A DNA stretch of 64,000 bases from Teratosphaeria epicoccoides (taxonomy: Eukaryota; Ascomycota; Dothideomycetes; Mycosphaerellales; Teratosphaeriaceae): the NCBI GenBank assembly GCA_021401465.1, contig JADDMT010000014.1, positions 62,001 through 126,000 of the forward strand, read 5' to 3'. The notes beneath the pieces are model-generated. The model made no database searches, was not told the origin of the DNA, and worked only from the letters and a program-made list of their open reading frames with translations. The first letter of the stretch is position 1, and each line of letters starts with the position of its first letter. The translations under genes and the position numbers were made by a program. Positions 1 through 12,400 of the stretch are shown in pieces.

Positions 1-19
1 GGCCCATACTGCTCTTGAT

Positions 20-656
20 CTATTCTGAATCCGGTATTTGCTCGTAATCGTCTTCAGGCGGCAGCACGAGCTTCGCAGCAACTATGCCAAGGGCGTCGAC
101 TGCGATGATCGACCAGCTGACGGTACACAGCATCCAAGACTTGTCCAAGTGCCATCCAGCAAAGAAACGGTTGTCATGATCGTACAGGTATGCCTGGAGG
201 TTGTCAGCTTTGCTGACTATCAAAGCTGCCGGAGCAACATCCACAACCTACCACAAGTGCCATGGCGATCAACTGCGCTGCCGCGACAACACTAAGCAAA
301 CCTGCCAGAACTCTCCACCCTGCCTCCCGACTCGATCTGCCGCCAACCAGTATCGTCAAATACGCGATCAAGACTGCGAGTTCCATTACGCAAGTGAAGT
401 TCATCAAGAACCCAGTGCTCCTCCACATGGAACAGAAGTATCTATCCTCGCCCACGCAATCTTCATACTGCGGGAACTTGGTACATTGCCCGGTGATCGA
501 AGAACATCTTGTGTGCAAACCGTATGTTACCCGGATCGGCGAGTCGCTAGTCGGTGAGGTGAAGGATACCCAGTTTGGCAGTGCAATGGCGGCGATTGTG
601 AGGGCGGCGGCGGCGATGAAGGCCCATAGCGAGATACCGTAGATGATGCGACGCAT
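20..656 (-). CDS. Four-transmembrane (SUR7/PalI-like) membrane protein
   Basis: Two exons, 656..252 and 193..20, with a 58-nt GT..AG intron at 194-251 that contains a CTGAC branch site. They encode 192 aa. Four hydrophobic helices are visible: residues about 5-28, the stretch after the Cys-rich loop, the segment around GWRVLAGLL, and a last one starting SWMLCTVSW. The extracellular loop between helices 1 and 2 has four cysteines (TRC, GQC, EDC, YFC). The tail is acidic (PPEDDYEQ). This layout resembles fungal SUR7/PalI tetraspan proteins of the plasma membrane, but the family call is an inference. A longer in-frame start at 812 exists; the ATG at 656 is preferred because it opens directly into helix 1. 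The stop lies about 20 nt from the window edge. Confidence 0.65.
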
Positions 657-1266
657 GGCTGGCCAGAATGTCTGCGAGTTGTCTGTGATATTCGCTGGAA
701 GAGCCCTGTGAGTTGTGGTTGGAATGAGGGGCTTTTGGTGATGCCTGTGCAACAGCCATATGCGGCGGCTAAAGCGCGGGAAGGGCGTCTGCTCGATCCA
801 ATATTTCGTCACTGTGCATGCCTATATCAAATGTCTCAAGTGCTCACAGACCGCAGACATGAGGACACGAGGGAAGAGACCGTTCGGTGTCATGGGTCAC
901 CTGCGTGCTCGCGAAAGACCTGCAATTCACTGTATGGATATCCATCAAACATTCGATCGTAGACGTATAAGTATATAACTAGTCGAAGCACTGGATTCTC
1001 AAGCAAAAAGCTGGGGTAACAAGTTAGCAGATACTCATATTATGAAAGAAGTAAGTCACAGCCCCACCTTTCGCGGTGGACCAAGCTCCCATTAACGCGA
1101 CCTGGATACACGATCTGGAGGCGCCGTTGATCTCCATGTGATCAACAATAACAAGAACACACGTCGCGTGCGCTGCGTAGAACTACTCGACTGAACATAG
1201 AAGATCACGTCAAGACTCAGCAGAACACTGCAGCTGTGCCCATACTTTCCCGTAGCCTCCCTCCAC

Positions 1267-2360
1267 ATGGATTCACCTACAATCAACAACGACGGCACCG
1301 CGCAGGCCAAGCAAATGCCGGCGCCGGCAACGACAGGCAGCATGGGACCGCCGCAACAACGTCGCGTGCTAGGGGATATGTCGCCCAACGTCAAGCTCGC
1401 GCAAGTCGACTTGATCAAATCGAGCAAGCCATTGCAGGGCAGCCCACTGAAACGAAGCTTCACAGCCAGAGCGGAGGACACATTGGGCTTGCAGTATCTC
1501 AAGAGAAGAAAGCTTTCCACAGACAAGCCACTAAGCCAGGTGATCGCGGAGGAGAGCCGGGGTCAGAGCCAAGAAACAAGCCAGATGCGGTCAATGTTCT
1601 GCAATAGCCTGCGAGCTGAAGGTGATGATGGAATGACTTCCAAGCCACTACTACCCTCGCCGCCTCAGCATGAAGCAGTATGTTTTGGCGCGTCGCGACC
1701 ACAGGACGCGTGCTGATCAAGAACTAGCATGGCCCCTCGGCAATACAGGACCCGCAGCCGTCACCAACCGAGCCGAACACCCCTTCATCACCACAATCCA
1801 GCGCCTCGGAGGAGCAAAGCTCATCTGCTGATCGTCGCTCATTTTCATCCCTAATCAACTACGAACCGCCATCACAGACAAGTGCTGTAGTCAAACAACC
1901 GGCATCTAAAGCCGAGATCCTCAGATTGAGGCTCAAAGTAGCGATGTACAAAGTTGAGACAGACCAGGTCGATGTACCTTTTGACAGACTCAGGGTCAAT
2001 TCGACAGAGCTGAAGTCTACAAGCGAAGCGGTCGAAGTGGCTCTCGCGCAGCTGAGGCGAGAAGCTCAAGAAGACCTTGTCCGCCAGCGAGCACGGATAC
2101 ACCAAAAGCAAGACCGCCAAGTCGCGGGAATATTACAACCCGTCTCAGCTTTTTGGGCAACGGACTGCGAGATCACGGAACCGCTGGTGCCGAGCTCGCC
2201 ACCGAGGTGTCATCCACTAGAGTGGAGAGCAGCAAGGGAAGTTGGGGGCGTCACACCTCAGAGAAGTTATATCAGCAGGCTGGATGAAGCAAACCTGACG
2301 AGCAGTGTTGTCAAAGGGCGAGTAGCTGAGGATTTGCTGGGTTTAAGGAATGCGGCGTGA
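1267..2360 (+). CDS. Whi5/Nrm1-like G1/S transcriptional repressor
   Basis: Two exons, 1267..1677 and 1728..2360, with a 50-nt intron (GTATGT donor, GCTGATC branch, CTAG acceptor), encode about 347 aa. The diagnostic segment is around residues 201-225 and reads ILRLRLKVAMYKV, then TDQVDVPFDRL. It matches the short GTB-type motif by which yeast Whi5 and Nrm1 bind SBF/MBF. The rest is low-complexity and rich in Ser/Pro/Gln, with candidate CDK sites such as SPLKR, as expected for a disordered cell-cycle repressor. The C-terminus ends in a conserved-looking SSVVKGRVAEDLLGL segment. By family knowledge the protein would repress G1/S genes in the nucleus until CDK phosphorylation. Whether it is closer to Whi5 or Nrm1 cannot be told, as filamentous ascomycetes usually have a single member. 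Confidence 0.7.
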
Positions 2361-3504
2361 GTGGACGACATTCGATCGTAAAGTATGGATTGTGAATGTG
2401 ACGAATCGATCGTCCTGATCAGGTCTGCCTGGTGTGGAGGCGGTAGTAGAGAGCTATGCCAAAAGGCTTGCACGGACGAATTAGCATTTGGACTATCCAA
2501 GCCAATGAGCCTGTGGATGTCTCAGTTCCAGTCGTCAGCTCCGGACAGACATCCTTGTATGCAAGCAATTAGGATCTGGCCACGGCTTCCCGGAACTCTA
2601 CCTCGCAGAAGAGAAGCATGTCTATGTATTTGCAGGGACATGGCCTCATTGATCTAGTTGGATAGGCTCGATTAGTGAGCTCGTACGACGATGCTACGGT
2701 TTGAAACAGCCACGACACACTCTCGTCAATCCGAGGTCAAACACGCCCTGATTCTCAGCGTGATCCGTCGGCGTTACCGGCAAATGTTGTTCGAACCATA
2801 ACCACGCCACATGGCGTCTGTAGTGGAACTACCAAGACCTAAAACATATTGTGATGGTAGCACGAAAGCTGAAGCTAGCTAGGCCCGGGGACCTGGCAAC
2901 TGGAATCAGATAATGCTTAAAATTGATACGAGCCGAACCCGAGACCTCGTGAGGGTGTGGGGTCAACCACATGGTGCTCCGGTGGAGGAGATGCCGTTCA
3001 GAGTGGAGTGTTTCGAAGATCATGCTCGACCAACGACCCCACCGAGGCACTTCTGTCGGCACACATTCGAAAACGCCAGGCAAATTTTTGACGAGTCGTC
3101 AGCCGAGGCAGCTGAGCATAGCTTGGACAGTCCATTGTCACTGGTCCACCAGAGCGTTGCTACCTCCTAGCCAGATCAGTAGAGTCTGGAATAATAAGTC
3201 AGGATTTGCAGCGACGCGATCTGCATAGTCCATCTATCTGGAGGTGACGCTCGACCGAATGATCGGAGGGAGGCAAAGCAAAAGCTTTGTATCTTTTAAA
3301 ACGCAATGCCCTATTACGGCGTGCGGCACGCGTGACAATTGATTGCACATCGTCAAGATGCAACTAGTCTATCTACTTGTCAGACACGACCCTACGGGCA
3401 AATAATCGTGCGGCTTTGTGCTAAGCATTCATGTATAATACAGGACACTGCATGCGGCCACCACTCTGGGCATCGAACCTAGTTGATTGTCCACGAGCAA
3501 CGAT
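2361..3504. other. Intergenic region, no gene seen
   Basis: About 1.1 kb between the Whi5-like gene and the FAD oxidase. The open frames here are short, overlap on both strands and show no recognisable domain. The last 200 bp presumably carry the oxidase promoter. Confidence 0.5.
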
Positions 3505-5019
3505 ATGTGTGCAACACTCGCGCTTTTCACGGTGCTGGTCGCCATCGCATACTGCTCTCCATTAGCCCATCCATCCTACCTCCACTTCCGATCAACAAAT
3601 GCAACAGCGCCAGGATCTGTTGCTTGCAATAACCTGACATCCTCCCTCGGGAGCGCCAAAGTCCAGCAACCAAGCAGTGCCGCATATCAGGCCTCGAGGG
3701 AGGACTACTGGAATGCAGTCCAATCACGCTACAATCCAACGTGCGCGGTCTATCCCATATCTGCTCAAGATGTCTCGACAGCACTCCAAGCGATCAAGGC
3801 CGCGAAGTCAAGATTTGCTGTCAAGACTGCTGGCCATAACCCGAACACGTTCTTCTCGTCGGTCGATCAAGGTGTTCTGATCGATCTGAATCAGTTGACG
3901 GCTAAGACGTACGATGCCAGCACCACTCTTGGTACGTATCAACCGGGAGGGACCTTTGGAGATGTGTACGAACACTTCGCAACGTACGGACGCACCGTTG
4001 TCGGGGCGAGGCTGGCTGGTGTGGGTACTGGGTTAGCTCTTGGTGGTGGCTTGAGCTATCTGAGTCCACAGTACGGGATGGCTTGTGACAACTTCCGGGA
4101 GCTCGAGGTTGTGCTGCCGTCTGGACAGATCGTTACGGCATCTCCAACGCAGAATAGCGATCTCTTCTTCGCTGATCGCGGCGGAGGAGGTAATGCGTAT
4201 GGTGTCGTTACAAAGTACACAATTCAGACCAGACCATCGGGCACATTTTACGCGGGCAACATCATCTACCTGTTCAACGAATCTGCAGTTTTCACTGCCA
4301 TCCAGAACTTTGCGCAGTACAACAATGATCCGAAGGCTTCCATCATCGGAACGTACGAATACATCTCCTCCGACCTGCTTGGCTCCCTTGGTCTCAACCA
4401 GGCGATCATCATGTTCCTCGTCTACGATGGTCCAGACGCCGGTCACGCCTTCGACAACTTCACAAGCATAGCATACATCGTCAACACCTTGGGCCAGAAA
4501 ACCTATCTAGAAGTGGTCAACATGCCCGTCCCACTTGCAACTGAGGCAAGCAGAGGCGACAACATCTTCCGCGTGGCAGTCCATCGACCTACCGACGCGG
4601 CCTACAAGCAACACTATGAGGCTTGGTCGCAATGGTGCACAGAAAATCCGGAATACTATGAGCTCTCATCAATTGACTTCCAGCCAATCCCGAAGTCGCT
4701 GACGGATGCATCGGCATCTCAGAATGGAGGTAATGCAATGCAAATGCCCAGTGGGCCTTGGGCCTGGCTCAACTTCTTGATCTCGACGCCGTCGACACTT
4801 ACGAGTGCTCAATATGATGCGGCGCAAGCAAGTTTCAAAAATATGGTCAACAGTGTAGCGAGTGCATCAGACTTGCCGCTGTTCATCAACGATGCCAATT
4901 ATGATCAAAATCCGCTCAAGACTTTCAGCACGTACCCAAAGCTGCAGAGTATCAAGAAGAAATATGATCCGGACAATTTCTTCGCAACGTACACTGGTGG
5001 CTGGAACTTCGACGCGTAG
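3505..5019 (+). CDS. Secreted FAD-linked oxidoreductase (BBE-like)
   Basis: Intronless, 504 aa from the ATG at 3505; the frame is open 18 nt further upstream but only from a TTG. The N-terminus (CATLALFTVLVAIAYCSPLA) is a signal peptide. The FAD-binding PCMH fold follows: a GHNPN motif near residue 110, whose His is the usual covalent FAD anchor, then GTFGDVYEH, GLALGGGLSYLS and RGGGGNAYGVVTKY. The C-terminus, YPKLQSIKKKYDPDNFF, is the berberine-bridge (BBE) motif. The second anchor, a Cys before the GGG loop, is absent, so flavin attachment is probably single. Family members oxidise sugars, alcohols or secondary-metabolite intermediates outside the cell. No biosynthetic genes flank it, so the substrate is unknown. 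Confidence 0.88.
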   Translation: MCATLALFTVLVAIAYCSPLAHPSYLHFRSTNATAPGSVACNNLTSSLGSAKVQQPSSAAYQASREDYWNAVQSRYNPTCAVYPISAQDVSTALQAIKAAKSRFAVKTAGHNPNTFFSSVDQGVLIDLNQLTAKTYDASTTLGTYQPGGTFGDVYEHFATYGRTVVGARLAGVGTGLALGGGLSYLSPQYGMACDNFRELEVVLPSGQIVTASPTQNSDLFFADRGGGGNAYGVVTKYTIQTRPSGTFYAGNIIYLFNESAVFTAIQNFAQYNNDPKASIIGTYEYISSDLLGSLGLNQAIIMFLVYDGPDAGHAFDNFTSIAYIVNTLGQKTYLEVVNMPVPLATEASRGDNIFRVAVHRPTDAAYKQHYEAWSQWCTENPEYYELSSIDFQPIPKSLTDASASQNGGNAMQMPSGPWAWLNFLISTPSTLTSAQYDAAQASFKNMVNSVASASDLPLFINDANYDQNPLKTFSTYPKLQSIKKKYDPDNFFATYTGGWNFDA

Positions 5020-5272
5020 GTGATCAGGCTCCGGATGAATCGTGAGTGTCGGCTTCTGCATGGCATTGTATTTGCATATATTCACCACAGATTGATTTGC
5101 CTTGTGAAGGACCTCGGGAGGTCATTGTGTGGGAACAGCAGGCAGAGGTTGCAATAGGCAACAAACCCACTCGCAAGAAATGCACGATCAAATCATTCTT
5201 CAGCATCTTGACTTCCTTTCTCGTTTCTTAAAATCTCAAGCCATACCACCCGCATTCAGCACCAAGGTCGAT

Positions 5273-5834
5273 ATGGCTGACCATGTGGATAAATCGAAGG
5301 CCAGCCTGCTTGGCATCCCGAATGAGCTCCGCCTCCACATTCACGACTACCTTCTTACATCGGACGTGAATTGGACCGTCCTCAAAGGCTACAAAGCTGG
5401 CCCCGGAAGCCTTCGCTAGGAGACTGCGCCGATTCCCAACGACGTTCGAATCTCCTGTCTTCCTTGGCTGAATTTGCTGCTTACTTGCAGCGCACTCGCG
5501 TCTGAACTGAGGAGCTATTTCTACGACGAGGCCCCGAACGCGCATTCTGCAGCCTCCCACGTACACCATGGACATTGAATGCTCCACTGGCGTCCAAGTC
5601 CGATCCGCGAGATGGCGGTCCGTCCCATGCCCACCCTACCATGCGAAGACTTTGATAGCGAATTGCGACTTCAGTACTGGTAGAGCTCAACTCGGGGGCG
5701 ATGGTGGGGTTCGCCCAATCGTGCGGCAACTATACCAGACGCTCAATCAAATCTTGCACTGTGGTCCGCGCCTCACCAATCGAGAAGCCTATCGTCGGCA
5801 GCAAGCAGTTTCGGTGGCAGCTGCTCCGATGTGA
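5273..5834 (+). pseudogene. Broken F-box-like gene
   Basis: From the ATG at 5273 the frame reads an F-box-style opening (LLGIPNELRLHIHDYLLT), hits a TAG at 5417-5419, and continues in the same frame with coding-like sequence (SCLPWLNLLLTCSALASELR) to a TGA at 5576-5578. The next frame then carries RSVPCPPYHAKTLIAN and RQLYQTLNQILHCGP. These segments resemble one style of fungal F-box/LPxELR protein. One nonsense codon and one frameshift are needed to join them, and no GT..AG pair removes the TAG convincingly. It is best read as a decayed member of a large fungal family. A weak alternative is a short real protein of 48 aa ending at 5419. Confidence 0.5.
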
Positions 5835-6435
5835 CTCACAATCTTTCGACTGACCATGCTGCATCATCTTTTGAAGAGGTGACGCTGAATGGTACCCGGG
5901 TTGGTTACACATCGCTAGTCCCACACCGGGGCAGATGCATTGACATGCTCATCTTGAGCACAGTCCTGAGCGGCTCCCTGCCATCATGAGCTGCAGTGAT
6001 ATCGATACCTGGCTGCGGTCCTGAATATGCCTACTGTCGCGTGTCAGCCGACACCTTCGACCTAGTATTTACGCCGATCAATGTCTGTTTGACGTACTCC
6101 TCACATTCGTCGATTTTTGCGGTGCAGAATATGACGGCATCGAGCCCCTAAGGTCCTATGCCCGACGTCGACGTTGCTTGCAGGTAGAGGCAGACAAAAA
6201 GAGTGACTTATGACAAGTGCTACATACGAAAGAGCTACCATGTTAGTCAACGCTGGAATCAGAATATTAGAGGTCGGGGTTTAGTGTAACTCAAAGCAGT
6301 GTGCCTTGACGCCGCTAGGCTTATAGCAACTGCGTCCTGGCTACATTCATTGCGGACCGCCTATTTTGGTTCCTCTGCCTGTCAGCTCTCGTTCGCGACT
6401 CCTGCGAGACTGCCCTTGATAGCTTGTAGTTGAGC
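5835..6435. other. Intergenic region downstream of the F-box fragment
   Basis: About 600 bp with scattered stops in every frame. It may hold further decayed F-box sequence (a reading near 5905 gives TRVGYTSLV) and the 3' flank of the BBP gene. No independent gene seen. Confidence 0.4.
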
Positions 6436-8289
6436 TCAAGCCGGCGGTGGAGGAGGCGGAGGTACGTCGTCGGCGGGTGGAGGCGGCGGAGCTTGCTGCC
6501 ATGGAGCATGGCCGTGAGCTGCTCCTCCATACCCGGTCGAACCACCAGCTTGCCATGGTGGGAGACCTCCGGAGGCTTGTGCGGCTTGCCATGGTGGAAC
6601 ACCGCCAGTATTTTGTTGAGCCCATGGAGCACCGCCTGGAGGACCTTGGTCATAGCCGCGACCGCCGCCGTAGCCTGAATCGTATCCGCCGCGGTTGCCA
6701 CCGCCAGCCCACGGTGGAGGTGCGCCAGTAGGACCAGATGGTGGAGGACGGTTGCCGCCTGCAGCCCATGGTGGTGGCGCACCACTGGGACCACGCTCCC
6801 ACGGCTTCTGTCCACCGCTCGGACCGCTCGGCGGAGCACCGGCACCGCCGTTCCAGCCGATTTGACGAGCAGGGTCCGTGGATGGAGCTCCGCCAAGCTC
6901 GTTCATGAGCTTCTCGTAGTCGTCGTCTTGGCCGCCGATGCGTGGTCTGGAAGGTCCATTGCGCCAGTCGGTGCCACGTGCACGGTCCGGACAGTCACGA
7001 GCCATGTGGCCAGCATTCCCACAAACACGACAAATAATGTTGGCTGTGAAATTGCGAGCTTGAGGACAGTCATACTTGCGGTGACCGATCTCACCACAGT
7101 TCTGGCATGCCTGATTCTCGTCGTCACGCAGCGTGCCGTTAAGAGCGGCTAACTCGCGAAGCTGGTTACGTTTGAGTTCGTTCTGGCCCTCGGGAATGGA
7201 CGCGGCCTGTCCTCAAATTAAAACGCTGAAACAAGTTTGATAGCAGGGCACGGAAGGCTTACGGTCTCGATGACGTTGTGAATCAACTGCTTGGCCTTAT
7301 TGACCTTCTCCTCCGTGTCGGCCATGATCAAGCAGTGGAGATCCTCATCCTGGTTGCTAGCGTGAGCGGCGTCAGATTTGCCCTTGCCTTCTTTGACAGA
7401 GCCTTTGCCGCGAATTGCAATCTTGGCTTGAGACTCATTCTCCATTTTCTTGAGCGTGTTGCCACGAGGACCAATTAGAAGACCGACTTTTAGTGGAAAG
7501 AAGCTAAGTGTTAGTCCTTGTTCATAAGATGTGACAGTGAGCGGGGGTTAGCAGTGCAGGGTTAGTATGGCTTTTGATCACCATGAACAAACAAGTACTG
7601 CAGAGCAGAAGTTTCAAGTGCAAAGGGGGAGGTGTTAGTGGGTTAGAATGCATACTGAAGTTAATTTCCGGATAGTCGTTGACGGGCACATAGACCTTCT
7701 CCTGCGTCTTTGTTGGACGACGGTAGTCTGACGGCGGATGATAACTCGGGATGATCTTCATCGCCTTCTCGATCAATTTGTGACGCTCATCTTCCAGCTT
7801 CTTGCGGTAGCGGTACTCGCGGGTGTTCACACGGCGACCGAAGTTGTCATATTGCGGCGGTGGAGAGGGAGAACTGCCCTGGAATGTCAGTGGATGACGT
7901 GGAGAAGGTATTGCAATTCCTTAGACACACCGATCACCATCTGCTGGCACGACGTCGTTGATGCGCAGCTTCTGGCTGATCTCCTCGATACGCAAGTGAG
8001 TAACGTAGGCGTCCAGCTGCTCGGCCGTCATGGGCGCAGTGATGGCCGTCGGGAGATTCATCAAGCCAGCGGCTTTGTTCTCCGACGCATCACCCCAGCG
8101 ATTCTTCTTGCGACGCTTCTTCGTGCCGTCCGGGTTGAGCTCAGGCTCTCGGCGCTCTGGACTGCGGCCACGCTTCGTAGATTCCGGCGCGCCATCCGGC
8201 TCCGGGCCATCGTCACCACCGAAGCGGCGACGCGTCCCCAGAGGAATGGTGTTCGCGCCGGTCTGTCCTAGGTTCTGACGCCACGACAT
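6436..8289 (-). CDS. MSL5: Branchpoint-binding protein BBP/SF1
   Basis: Four exons: 8289..7931, 7873..7656, 7486..7263 and 7206..6436. Introns of 57, 169 and 56 nt restore one continuous 523-aa frame. Domains in order are a basic N-terminus with KKRRKKNRW near residue 59 (the SF1 region that contacts U2AF), the KH-QUA2 core around residues 140-285 including GLLIGPRGNTLKKME, two CCHC zinc knuckles (CQNCGEIGHRKYDC at about 301 and CRVCGNAGHMARDC at about 326), and a Gly/Pro-rich tail ending in proline runs. By family knowledge it binds the intron branch sequence in the early spliceosome (E complex) in the nucleus. The ATG at 8289 starts MSWRQN, as expected for fungal BBP. The 169-nt second intron is about three times longer than its neighbours. 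Confidence 0.95.
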
Positions 8290-9462
8290 TGTTGCGTCGA
8301 TGTTGATAGTTGTCCCCAGGGGTGGACCAAGGGGATGTCGAAGAGAAGAATGTGGTTTGTCAGAAATTCAAGAACGGGCCTGCGGAAGAAGCCGGCAAAT
8401 GACTCGCGTGACATACCACGATTCTCAATTTTCAACAATGCGCCATCTCGCAGCCAAAACATGGAATTGTGCTGATCTGCGGAGCTTGCCCGCCGTCATC
8501 GGCTTTCATTGACCGTATCATGCCTGCGACAGCAGCCACCGAGCCACCACATTCAAGCCGCTAAGGGGAGCGCTGCCATGACCGCAGGGTGGAATCCTGA
8601 GGACGTTGATCAATGCCGAAGGATTCTCACTGGTGCCAATGCGGCCTAGTCAAGATGAGATTCAAGCTGGTATTGCATGACTACTGTGCAGGAGCACTAG
8701 TCTAGAAGGACTGTGCGAGTTGATGCTGCCAGAAGTGCTGCTGCGGTTGAGCGGCTTCGCGCAGTTAGAGCTCATGACGCGCTATCTATCGAGTCACGCT
8801 CTTGAGGGCCGTGAGCCAGTGACGCTACACAGCGACGGCCTATCCATGAGGGTTCATCTCACAGCGTGCAGGAGGCCGGCGGACATTTTGGCCCCACGAC
8901 TTGTTGCAGCCACCTTTGGCAACTCCAATGTTTGCATGTGGCTTGAGCACAGCCCAGCTCAGCTCTCCGCAGTGGCCCTGAACCACGATCTCTAGTCAAG
9001 GACGACACTCCTGCGCAAAAGGTAAGGCAGTGCTGCTGCGGCACAAAACTGTTTGACCAGAACTCAATCAGCTATGCGAAAGACATGGTGCCGACGTAAC
9101 ACGGTGAGACAAGCCCATTGTTTGCACGTTGTAAATTTAGACTTCGTCGTGCAGATGAATGAGGCGGTGCTAGATCTGGCGAAGGAGCAGGATCACAGAT
9201 GACAACTCCCTTTAGCTCGTCAGCCTGACGGCAGGCAGCCTTATCGAGAGTAACATCTCATGTCTCCACTTGGAAATTGATACGACACCTGTGCGTTTGA
9301 ATTCACATGAGCTACCAGCAACATCAGAGAGGATAGCCGGCAAATCTGAGATAATGGCGTCTGCGCCAGCGACGGTTTCCTTACAAGAAGTGCGCTCGTT
9401 GGCGCATAAGCTGTACATCCAGTGTAGGTACAAGCGATGAAGCTCTCGAGAAGCATGCACTT
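8290..9462. other. Divergent intergenic region
   Basis: About 1.2 kb between the divergently transcribed BBP and TPR-like genes, so it holds both promoters. A 91-codon frame at 8720-8995 has no signal peptide, domain or recognisable similarity and is probably chance. Confidence 0.5.
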
Positions 9463-12400
9463 ATGAACAATCGTACAGGCTGCGACTCCTCAAGCGCTTT
9501 CAATTCCTTGCGGAAAAGCGTGCGCTCTCTTCGAAATCAGCTGGAAGACGTCGATGATGTGCTCGATCCGGACGCAATCAGCCAACCTGAGTCCAGAGCT
9601 GTCACAAGGGCAGCGGTGTGCTACCTTTTACTTCAGCAGCTGGATCTTGCGATTCAGCATTACAGATGTTCTGCCAACAAGGGCAGCGACGGTCTGAGTC
9701 GGCCGATCATTGCGGACTTCAAGACTGCGATCGATGTGGCAACTCAAGAGTTCGCAAACGTATGCGAAGGCTTCGGGGCGCCGTCGGGGAACGATGAGCT
9801 CAGACTCGACACAGCCTTAAGTCCTTCACCACACGCGCCCTTTGTTTGCAGGTGGCCTTCTTCAGCTTCTGAGGCACCACGGATGGCACCGCTGAGCGGA
9901 AGTCTGGACAAACGGTCCTCCCCAAGCCTTCCAAGCCTGTTGAGCAGCTGTGCATCTGCTCCCAGTTCAATCGCTGATTCTGTGATTGAAGCTCAAGCAG
10001 CTGAAGAGAAGGAAGTTTTGTCTGCAAATAAGGTGCTCGACTTGACAACAGAATGTGCCACGGGGGTGTGCAGCCGTCCTGCGGATGTACCAAGTTGGCG
10101 GACGCCTTTCGCCATGGTTGATCCGTTGTCGGTCTGCTTTGAGGAAGCAACAACGGTGATCTTGGAAAATAATGAACCGAAAGGAGATTTGACCTCAGAT
10201 TTGAGCCAGTCATCATTGTCAGTCGGAACAAATGATAGATCCAGCACTACCGAGACAACAGCAGAGGATCGCGGCAATCCAGCTCTCAAGATCTTAAACT
10301 CTTCGCCAACTTGCGTGGTAGCGCCTCTCAAAACGAGATCTCCCACCGCACAGTCACCGACTGGTATTGCCAAAGACATAGGAACCTGCAGCGATTTTAC
10401 GTTAGACAGACATGACTCTCGAGGGACCTTGGGAAAACCTTCCAAAGCGCGCGAAAGTGGCGTTGCATCGCCTGATGAGACACAACAGCTTGCTTCTGCG
10501 TGCTCGTCGTATCCACGAGACATGCAGTCGTCTACTTCACTGGACACGACAAGTCCCATGTCGCCGGCGCAGCCGTCCAGAGCACCGCCGTCCCCTGCAC
10601 CTCCTGTCCCACGGCGAAGCAAGACGCATGATCACACTCAGAAGATTTCACAAGGCCGCTATCGCATCGTCAATGCGACACCAGAAGAAGTAGAGTCTGA
10701 CGACGAGCTCTACACTATTTCCAGACCATCTTCTATGGTTGTCGCAGAGTCGGATGTGGTAAATACTTTCACAGCTGCACGCAATGTTCCATTCGCAGAT
10801 GTCCTTGAGAATCAAGCCGGCCGAGGCGCCTCTGATGACGAGGGACTTCCGCGTCCGGATCGACCTCCTCCAGCTTTGTCACCAGGAGTCGGTAGGAATC
10901 TCTCTGATGCCGGAATGGAAGATTGCCATGATGCTCAGTGCGGCCTTCCAACCATACCGCCAAGACCAAATCTCTTGAAGGCGCGGTCCACGTTCCTCAG
11001 TAAGAAAGGCACCGAAGCTATTGCAGAACCACCCAAACCCAAAGTAGCGCAATTTGAGGATAGAATTCAGCTGGGAATTACCGGAAACCACCACAAGAGC
11101 GCTGATGAGGTTCTCGCAAACAAACCTCTACCACCTCTGAGTCCTGCTCCGAACGACATACAGGGTCGCTCACATGACAGGCTGAACTCTCGAGCGCGAC
11201 TAGAAGGAGAAATATGGTCGAGAAGCGAGCGTATCCACGAGTTCAACGGCCCAGTCGCGCATCCAGAGGAGTATCAGCTGCAACCCGGAAACGTCGATCT
11301 CGACGGAGAGAGGCTGGACTATATTGTTGACAATATGAACAGCTGCTCCTGGGACAATGCGGAGTCGTGCCTCCAGTCTCACCTTCAGACAGTAATCGCA
11401 AGACGGAACAGAGGGGCGACCAGACGGATTCTTTACCTCCTTGGAGTATGCGCAAGCTTGAAAGGTCAGCTGCAAGCAGCTATCAACTACTTCAAGACCG
11501 TGATCAGAACTCCGATCAAGGATATAACACGACTCGATGTGGGTGACTGCGCAGCTGCTTATTGGCTTGGCGATGCATACGCCTTGCTAAATCGTAAGGC
11601 AGAGGCCTTGCTTGCGTACACAATTGCCGCGCGGAGTCCTATGTACCAAGATGCGTCACAACCGAAGCTACAGCTCCTCATTAAAGCGGAGCAAGAGGCC
11701 TGCGAAGTTGGGATCTCGAGAGCAGATTTGTCGGCGGAATGGTTGGCCTCGAGCAAGGACATGGCTGCGGACGGATCGATCCTACACCCAAACGTCCTGT
11801 CATTCGAAGCATCAATGTCACTACTTTGCAGCGATACCGGGAAGAAGCAGTCAAGCAATCGCCGCCTCAGCAGCTGGCTACCCAGCGAACGTCTGGCAAA
11901 GGCCTTCTGGCTTCGAAGCGACCACAGCAGAGGCTACCAGCTCCACAGTCTGCACACCGGGGTTCCAGCTCCGGCCCTGAACGACTACTATCGCATCAGT
12001 CTCACAGCCAGCATGCTCACCGGCGAAAGCGAGCACTGGCCCATGCCGTACGACCCATTCTTCTGCATGGCGAACGTGTCCCGCGGGAGGCTCCTCGCAC
12101 ACGAATGCGACCTTCTCCAGACATTCGCCCCAGACTCCACAGCCCAGCTTCTTCCCAAAAGCAGATCTTTGCCTCTGACTCGAAACGAGACCTTCACGCA
12201 TGCAACGCTCCCATGGCTGATCAAAACGACTCGAGAGTGCCTGGCCGAGCTCGAGATAGACTACACCGAGATCTCGGAGCCAGGAAGAGCGCGCTTTGCT
12301 TGCCGCTATACCTTCATGCAGAAGAAGATCGCAACGACGCACTACTTCTCCATCGCGCTGGTCCGCCCACTCATGGGCTCGGGCTATGCGATCGAGATTG

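Noticed and set aside
3505..6435. A secondary-metabolite cluster around the FAD oxidase
   Set aside because: Neighbours are a cell-cycle repressor, an F-box fragment and a splicing factor; no synthase, transporter or pathway regulator is present.
6321..6896. 191-codon minus-strand frame rich in His/Val/Ala
   Set aside because: It is a shadow of the Gly/Pro-rich last exon of the BBP gene.
8720..8995. 91-codon plus-strand frame
   Set aside because: No domain, no good context, inside a divergent promoter region.
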